Below, piece after piece: positions 54,558 through 62,000 of a stretch of 62,000 nt of DNA (its first letter is position 1; every line of letters starts with the position of its first letter). Source of the stretch: Tubiluchus corallicola (Eukaryota > Priapulida > Priapulimorpha > Priapulimorphida > Tubiluchidae); NCBI GenBank assembly GCA_030141605.1, contig JAQGDQ010000109.1:280001-342000 (forward strand). The letters run 5' to 3'. The notes below the pieces were generated by a model. That model had not been told where the DNA came from and ran no database searches. It worked only from the letters and a program-made list of their open reading frames with translations. Position numbers and translations under genes: made by a program.

Positions 54558-57500
54558 CTAGAAAAATATTTACATGAACTTTTGTATTTTAGTGTAATAA
54601 TGCAAAACTACATAGAAATAATCTTTTAAATTTTGAAACAACTAAGCATGAATAATTTTTTGCCTTTAGTAACAAAAGCTGATACGTACTGTTAGAGTGG
54701 ATGACGTGACCCTTTCCTCTAGCAGTCTGTTTTTCTTCTTGAGCTTTTCGTTGCTCGTTTTCCTTAAATGATAAAAAATGCAATAACTTTTTATCTACAT
54801 GCAAGAAATGTTTTAAACATTGCAAGTGACTGAGCTTATAAAACAATAACTCAGTAAATTACGTAATAGGTAAGGAATACCTTAAGTAATAGGTATTGCT
54901 ATTGTACTGATGTCATTTTAGAACTATTAACACTACCTAAACTACATAAAAACAGTAAAAATAATGTGATACACCACATCCCCTTACACCTTAGCTTAGA
55001 TGCTTGCTTATCTTCTCACGACCAAAAGCACAACTGTGAAAATCGTAACACAATATAAAAAACATGTTCTCACTTCAACAGCCTTTCTGAACTTCTTGCA
55101 AAATGCGTCAAAGGTCTGAAAACATTCTTCAAGCTTGAAAGTGGAATGATCCTCACAAAAGAATTCTGCCAATTCCTTGCGCATTCTCTCCATTTCGACT
55201 ATGTCCTCGCGAAGAGCAACAATTTCTTCACCTCCATCCTACAAAGAATCTTGTCTTACTCAACATTCACACATTGAGAGGTTCGTGATCATTGATGTGG
55301 TACAATGTTCTTATTATTCACCTGTGATTATTCAAATATTAAGTGATGCTAAGTTTTTTTCAAAATAATTAAACAATCTGAACAATAATTTATTACCTCC
55401 ATAAATCCAGACATCATTTTTTGAAGTTCAGCATTTTCCCGCAGTTTCAACTGCTGAGCTAAACTTGCCATCTTTTTGTCAATTGACTTGATTTCTGAAG
55501 TCAGAGCTTCTATAGATAACCTGTACAGTAAAATATTTTAACAGTCTTAAAATTCCATTTTAACATTCCAAGCAAGGCATACTGGCATACTTAATGGTAA
55601 TTCATACTAATCATTTGCCAAAAAATAAAAGGTGCGAAAAAACTGTCAGTTCCACAAAATTGCAAGTTTTTAGAGAGAAAGCAGTGAATAGAAGCAGTAC
55701 TCAAGACATAAAAACAAGTGTTGAAAATTTAAGTAAAACAAAAACGTACACTAATCAGTTGCCTGTTTATAGCCAACATTAGGCAAACAGGTGAGTTCAT
55801 TTTATAAGTTCCTATAGTTATTGCATTGCCATTAACAATAACAGCAAGAAAAATGCTAAAAAAATTATAATTTGAAATAAAGCTTACCTAGATGCATCTT
55901 CCACTGTTTTCAGCTGATTAGGGAAATGTAGAAGATGAGGATTTTGTTTCTCAGCTTGCTGTAAAAATTTCATTATTATAGTCACATGCCAGATACTAGA
56001 TGGCACCACTGACTGTACAATGTTAGTATAGTCTCACGTATGGTACGTTCCAATAATTCTATTCAAACATTTCCCAACGATGAAAACTTTCAGTGATAGG
56101 ACATAGACATACATAACTTTAAATAACCTGTTACAATCTATTTAGACTGTTTCTTAACTCTATATAGGCAAGTTCTCAAAACAAAATTCAGAAAAAGTTT
56201 GGTCGCACAAGGATCTATAAAAATGCTTAGCTTATTAATAAATGTATAATAACAGTGTGTAGCTAACTTCAAAAGCATCCAAGTTCTTTCTTGACTGTTG
56301 CTTAATTACTGATTGACCAGAATCGGTTTCAACAAATTATAATAATTTGTCATTTACTGCAGAGAAAGAACTAAAGAGTTTGTACAGAGTATATGCTTTC
56401 CTGGACAATATTTTCTATGAAAATTCATGTTTTCTGTATGACTTTCCTCACCTAGATCATTTGTACAGAATACAGCTTTCACAGAAATTAGTGTGTATCA
56501 CGACTGCTGTTTGAACATATGAGAAAGGAAATTACTAATTAACTGCTAGAAAATCTGCATTTGCAAGCACTTTCGCATGTACAAACAATGATCTCTCATT
56601 AACCATGCAGTATTCTACACAATATGCACCATTTAAATAACTTACCACATTCAAAAACAGGAGATCAATTGGCAACAATGGCATCACTGACAATACAAAA
56701 AACAATACTCTGTATAACCATCTTAGCTATACCAAAGTAGCAAGTAGATGCTGCCCTATATAGTACGTACCAGTGCTACATAGTGCAAAAGGTTCATTCG
56801 TGGTTTATTTGCATGTGTCTCAGCCAACTTGAGCAAAGACGAAAGCTTAAATCCAGCTGCATTACCAGCATACCCTCCCTGCAATTTTTAAAAATTTGTA
56901 CTATTATAGTTTTACAATAATCATAATTTTAAATAAAATATAGGTTTCTTTTCTGGAAGTTCAATGCTTTGCAAAATGATTGTACTTAGGCCTACTACTC
57001 CATAATTATGTCTGTATGAATCAACATGTTATAATATTATATACAAACACTAAATTTGTAGAAATTTACTTACAGAATTCATGAAATTTCCAGCAACTAA
57101 TATGAGAAACAGGACATCTTGTAAAGCTTTGCATTCTTTTAGATCTAGAAAAAAAATTTTAACTGAATGAAGTGTTAAAAAATTTTACTCCTAAAAACCT
57201 AAATCCTAAATAAATTATGTTTAAACTAACTAAATACCTAGTTTAACTACATCAGCAAGTGGCATATTTATAATCAAACATATATAGAATGTTACTTATA
57301 TTAATATATTAACTAGTTATATCAGTCTGCTCTAGCCGTAGCTCTGTACATGCAAGCTTAATCAAAGGCTCTGTTTACAGGGTCAGCCTTGATAATGAGC
57401 CAGCTTGGTCCTGCTTGGAGTCTTGCGACAGCATTAAGTAGGCCTGCCCTTAAATGTTGGATTCATTCCAGTTTACAGGGTGCCGAAATAAGTATCAAAA

Positions 57501-60500
57501 ACATGCAGGCAGGCTTGAAATGAATCTTTTTTACAATATTTCGTTAAGCCGTGAGCTTCATTATTTTTTGAGATATCCATAGTAAGTGCACAATTACATG
57601 AAGAGAAACTACAGAAAAGAAGTTATAGTTAACAGTGGTTCGTACTGAGACATAAGTCAATTCAATAACATGATTTTAACACATTTTGATTCAAAACAGA
57701 AACAGCTACAGCTTGAGCTAGGTTTTCAAAACCAATCGGACTAGTTTTAACTTAATGACTTTGAACAGCATTTTTACAACTACCTTAACAATAGTTCACC
57801 CAGCAACTTACAAGAACATAAATTCAAATAGAGGGTCAAAACCAGACAAAAGTGGATTGTAGAGGCATTAGGCAGTCAGCCTTGGGGGTTTGTAACTAAA
57901 CATAACGTCTGTATTGAACTATTTTTGCTGTACAATGATGCAATGCCTATCTGCTTTTGTTGCATTTAGTTCCACAGCCTTTACACAAAAGACTAGATTC
58001 CAGAATCTTAACTGAAGATTTTATCAAAAATAGCCGCTGGCACTGGCACCTTTTTCGTTGTTTTCTTGTGGTGTCTACAAATGAAATATTGGCTACACCC
58101 TTTACAAAGAACAGACAAAGTTTCTATTCTCTGTTTGTTTTGTGCATGCATGACTAGATGTGACACCCGCCATTGAACCACCATAATAAAGTTCATGAAT
58201 GAGACATGAAGTCACCAAAAAATTAAAGTGGGTGATGTTTGTTGAAGGGTGGACAGCATATGGGATGATGAACCATCAGCAACTTTAAATGTTTAACTTT
58301 ATTTTTGAACTTTAAGGTTTACCTGATTTTTCTAATATACTAGCAAAGTGATCTTTCAATATCTACCAACAAAGAACTCATTCAATTATTTGTGTATCTA
58401 TCCCCACCTCTATTCTTACGATCTAACTATTTAATCTGCAGTGATTAATATTCTTGTCTAGACTTTTTGTCACATTCGCCTTTACACTGCCGACTTTTTG
58501 TACTAATTCTTTTTGTATGTTAACAAAATTGTTATTGAACCATGTGCCTAGGGCCATGTTACATTCACCTACCTTCTGCTGCCATTAAGACGGTGTCGAT
58601 TGATGGTTTGACATAGTCTAAATGGATCTGAAACTCCTCTCTCATTAGCATGCATTCAATTCTCAGCTTAAATCTGCAATAAAGTTAAAACAGTTGTAAC
58701 ACAGAGACTATTTTAAAATAGTGTCTCATTAGATATATTAACATAATTACTATATAATTCTGCTAATTTTTTATAACTATGAGATTTTTTTTTGTTTAAT
58801 CTAACAATAGTTGCAACTTACAACCTAATGTGATACTTTGAATTTAAAGTTTTAACAAACACTTACTTTGGAATTTCTATGAGTTGAAGGAAGAAACGTT
58901 CTGCTGTCCCAAGTTTTTGTTTGTCACCATCAAATGAACGCAACATCTCAAACTGCATAAAAATAAGCTTAGTCATATTGTTATGTTTTAATATTTTAAG
59001 AAAGAACACGATACTTAGAACTTTTTGTAAATTCATTTTAATGACTGCGCAGGAACAATCACAAATTATGGCAGCTTATTGTAATTTTTGCAATGAGATG
59101 GTTTCCAAAAGAATCTGGGAAGTCCTGGATAGCTTTGATAAGTCTGCGCGTGATTTGAAAGGATTGAACTGGTCTGTCCAGATTTGAGTATGCTTATTGA
59201 CCCTCTAAGAAGGTCTGGGTATATGTATACACAGGTTGATCAAATCAGGATGGATAGACAGATACGTATAAACTAAGATGTGTCTCAATTGATGGCCATA
59301 CGATCTATAAATGACTCATTCATGTATTAAAAAATTTCATGTGTTCCAAGTACCTCGTCTTGTTCTGGTAAGATTTTTAACAGTCCTTTCAGTTTCTCTG
59401 CACCAATTTCCTTGCTGTTGCCCTCCTTTATCATAGTTACTAACTCCTCGTACCCTCTAGAAATTGCAAAAGATAATATTCAAAAGAATGTGCCAAATTA
59501 GACTGCTGGTTTCAAGCTTTATGGCATCATTTACACTGCAAACATAGCTGACAATACCAAAACTGTTTGCATTCATATGGAACAATTTAGAAAAAGCAAG
59601 TTTTTTTATTGCACTGTTTTGATTGCTTTTAATATACACTTTTTATCTGGTATGAAATGCTTGCCATCATACAAAGTGAATTGTGTTTAATTATTGTGGT
59701 CACTACTCAAATTGGCAAGTAATAACAATAATAAAAATTTCGTACCTACGATACTGCTTTAAATAAATATTGACATTCAAACTCCGTTTGTTATCCAGAA
59801 GGCATATCTCCAAAGAATCAGGTCGTTTTCTTTTATCCCCTTCTCCTCTTCCACTGGCTCCTAACTTTTTTGATGTGTCAGCACGAGAAAATAGTTCTTC
59901 CATTTCATTATAATCGAATGGTGCTTCATTTTTTCCTTGTGCCACAAGTGTCCACAAGTTGTTCTTCCCTAACACTTTGTTCACTGGTATTCTTCCCCAG
60001 TTAAATGTCCTCATTTTACTTTTCGGTTTTGGAGTTTTCTGCTGAGGTAACACCACTTCACTATCACACTTACTTCTTCGCGGAGTACTGTGGGGTGTGC
60101 CAAGAGGTGGAGGTGGAGGGGGAGCACCAGGTGTAGGTGTGCAAGGAGGTGGTAGAGGTGGAGGACCAGGAGTTGAAGGTGGTGGAGGTGGTGGCACACT
60201 GGGTGGAGTAGGAGGTACAACTACTGAATTCTGTATCAAAGGAGATGGACCTGTTGGCGTACTTGCTGAAGGTCTACGATCAATATTTGACCTTCTCCTT
60301 GGTGTGCCATCTTCATCACGATGGCATGAACAGCGACACTTGATAATGTCTTTAGCTTTGTCTATTTGCACATAAGCAGCACGAAGCAGTTTTTCCGGGC
60401 CCTCGTCCTTCTCAATCTGAGTAGCTCTGCAAGTGAGTCTTTCTGCCAACTCCCAGATTCTGTCACTCTTAGGGTCACTGTTGTCTATTTGCAATAGATG

Positions 60501-60790
60501 ATGTAACAAACTAAGAAATGGTCTCTCCACTGGTGTGGTAGCCACCTGAAAAATACAAATTCTACGTTTGTTTTTCTGCAATGTGTCCAAACTACATAGT
60601 ACAATTAATTTTGAAAAAATTAGAAAAATTTTATGGCGCCATTACCTTAAATAGTATAGCATAAAAAACTTCCAAATGACTGTTAAGATCTACACCATCG
60701 GGACCGGTAAGTCGCTCCTCATCCTTGCACATTTCCTCTTGAAACTGTTCCAGTTGAACCTGAATGTCTGCATCCTTAACTGGATCTTTC
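51364..60790 (-). CDS. Formin (FH3 end-FH1-FH2-basic tail), FHDC1/INF-like, 5' partial
   Basis: CDS is join(60790..60646, 60545..59746, 59456..59354, 58952..58867, 58673..58573, 57144..57074, 56878..56771, 55958..55888, 55520..55397, 55238..55074, 54762..54690, 54557..51364), about 1,679 aa plus missing upstream exons; all phases agree. Domains in order: end of an FH3/DID armadillo region ([33 protein letters not shown]); FH1 proline tract (about 60100-60230); FH2 from [14 protein letters not shown] through [55 protein letters not shown] and [13 protein letters not shown] to the terminal helices ending about 54690. The last exon is 1,064 codons of Ser/Lys/Pro-rich disordered tail. FH2 residues match FHDC1/INF1 best. 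Formins nucleate and cap actin filaments. The first exon here begins mid-codon (phase 2). Confidence 0.9.
60100..60230 (-). other. FH1 proline-rich coding tract
   Basis: Codes for [19 protein letters not shown] and [11 protein letters not shown]. These are profilin-actin binding stretches just ahead of FH2. The opposite strand gives a Gly-rich artefact frame. Confidence 0.9.
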
Positions 60791-62000
60791 CTAAAAAAGT
60801 GAAGACCATTATGCCTGCTAAGTATATATATATATATATATATATATTTGTTATTGTACCAAAAAGCACCATTATTATTTTTTGGATACATAATGTCAAA
60901 CAACTAAATTTTTGGGCAACGTTTCATTTTTCATAATATGCTGTTGCTGGTGAAACTCAACTGCAAATCTCAACACTTCAGTGCCAAATAATTATCTAGT
61001 TTTTATTGGATTTTTTATAAATGCTGGATATAAATGTAGAAGAATTCAAGCATATTTTTGGCAAAAACAAGTAATTATATTCGACAGCTCAAAGATCAGT
61101 CAACTGTTCAACGAAGAGAAAGTAAAAGTTGTTTCTGTTTAACTTTCTTTAAGACCTTTATCAAGTGAATGTTTATGTAAACAAAGCCCTTTAACAGCGG
61201 CAGATGTGTCCACCTTTACTACTGACCATTGGTCAAGCAAAGTTAAAAGTACACAAACACTCTTCTCAATGGCAATCGTTCAGAACTATTTCAGAGCTAT
61301 TTCTGTGTCCTGAACTGACCGCTAGTGTTTTGATAAGCCGCTTAGGTCAGCCGTAATCCGTGTTGGGATCAATGTGAAAGGTTCCGTGTATCCAACAAAA
61401 TTACCGTGCACCGCATCTACGAACACATATTATCTTTGACAGCGTCTGGTGTATCCAAATCGCAGTGGCGGATGAGATTTCACGTGATATCCTAGCAGTA
61501 TATTGTTTCAAAAATACGAAAAAATCTCTAAATTCCTTTTATAATAATAGAGCAGCCTCTTGCACCTGCATGAAAACCGCCAAAAACAGCAAACAACCCA
61601 ACCGATTCATGATCACATACATGTTTTTAGATACGCCATCCTCTAAGCTGTTTAAATGGAAGGCAAACACGTCACAAACATACGCCGCTTTTTTCAGTTT
61701 TACTTGTTTAGAAAGTTACTTTGAAGGGCCGTCTGGGTGAACATGAATCATTTTTTCAACCATTATCCACTTGTCGCATTTAGTTAACTCACTAAACTTT
61801 ATACCAGACTGCAAACAACAAAAGAAGCCTGCATATGGCCTCAATCAATCAAATTTCAGACACCTGCGTCAGACTGGGGAGTAAAATATACCGCCCAAAC
61901 TTCTAAGCAAGAACCTGGGCAAATATGCTGGCCAATGGCAGTACCTTTTTGCATATACGCGAAGCATCTACTATTTAAGGCAGGGTTTCCTTAGTTTACT
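60791..62000 (-). other. Intronic or upstream region of the formin
   Basis: The exon at 60790 needs an upstream exon ending in phase 2, which I cannot find here. A (TA)n tract is at 60825-60848. Remaining FH3/DID exons probably lie beyond the window. Confidence 0.5.

Noticed and set aside
60097-60375. Gly-rich plus-strand frame
   Set aside because: Reverse complement of the FH1 proline codons.
61465-61740. Plus-strand 91-codon frame at the window end
   Set aside because: No domain, no splice context and AT-driven composition. Not distinguishable from chance.

Overview
This window is AT-rich animal genomic DNA. The evidence is GT-AG introns with intact phase, long non-coding stretches, many triplet microsatellites, decayed LINE and hAT copies, and metazoan protein families (galaxin-like, LDL-receptor class A, GT11 fucosyltransferase, FH1/FH2 formin). 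The mix suits a marine invertebrate (ascidian, cnidarian or similar), but I cannot place the lineage from sequence alone. All exon structures below come from reading splice sites and checking that phases join; none is experimentally confirmed.

Left part (1-20 kb, minus strand): three secreted-protein genes in a row. First is a Gly/Tyr-repeat proprotein (CDS 351-6583, 647 aa), whose signal peptide sits on a tiny exon 4.3 kb upstream of the repeat exon. Second is a galaxin-like double-cysteine protein (10641-14999, six exons, 320 aa). Third is an intronless eight-module LDLa protein (18715-19851). All three look like extracellular-matrix or surface proteins. A possible last exon of a small secreted peptide precursor (15967-16182) lies between the second and third.

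Middle part (20-29 kb): relics of a LINE and a hAT transposon, two weak small open frames, and an intact Golgi alpha-1,2-fucosyltransferase of family GT11 (24233-25507, minus).

Right-centre (29-50 kb, plus strand): one long gene. Eight exons (29021-49985) join in phase into a 434-aa adenylate-kinase-fold protein. It has an N-terminal MGCGVSS acylation signature and an altered P-loop. Its first intron is about 15.6 kb and contains, on the opposite strand, a complete intronless VWA-domain gene (35452-38616, 1054 aa) plus a 5'-truncated LINE. Other introns hold another LINE relic and a perfect 42-bp palindrome.

Right end (51-62 kb, minus strand): the 3' part of a formin (51364-60790, twelve exons, 5' end missing). 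It shows the end of an FH3/DID region, an FH1 proline tract, an FH2 domain and a 1,064-codon last exon encoding a basic, Ser-rich tail. The FH2 is most like FHDC1/INF-type formins. It is convergent with the adenylate-kinase-like gene.

The most unusual items are the acylated, probably non-catalytic adenylate-kinase-like protein with its nested VWA gene, the galaxin gene whose introns all cut just before a double cysteine, and the cleavable Gly/Tyr proprotein.
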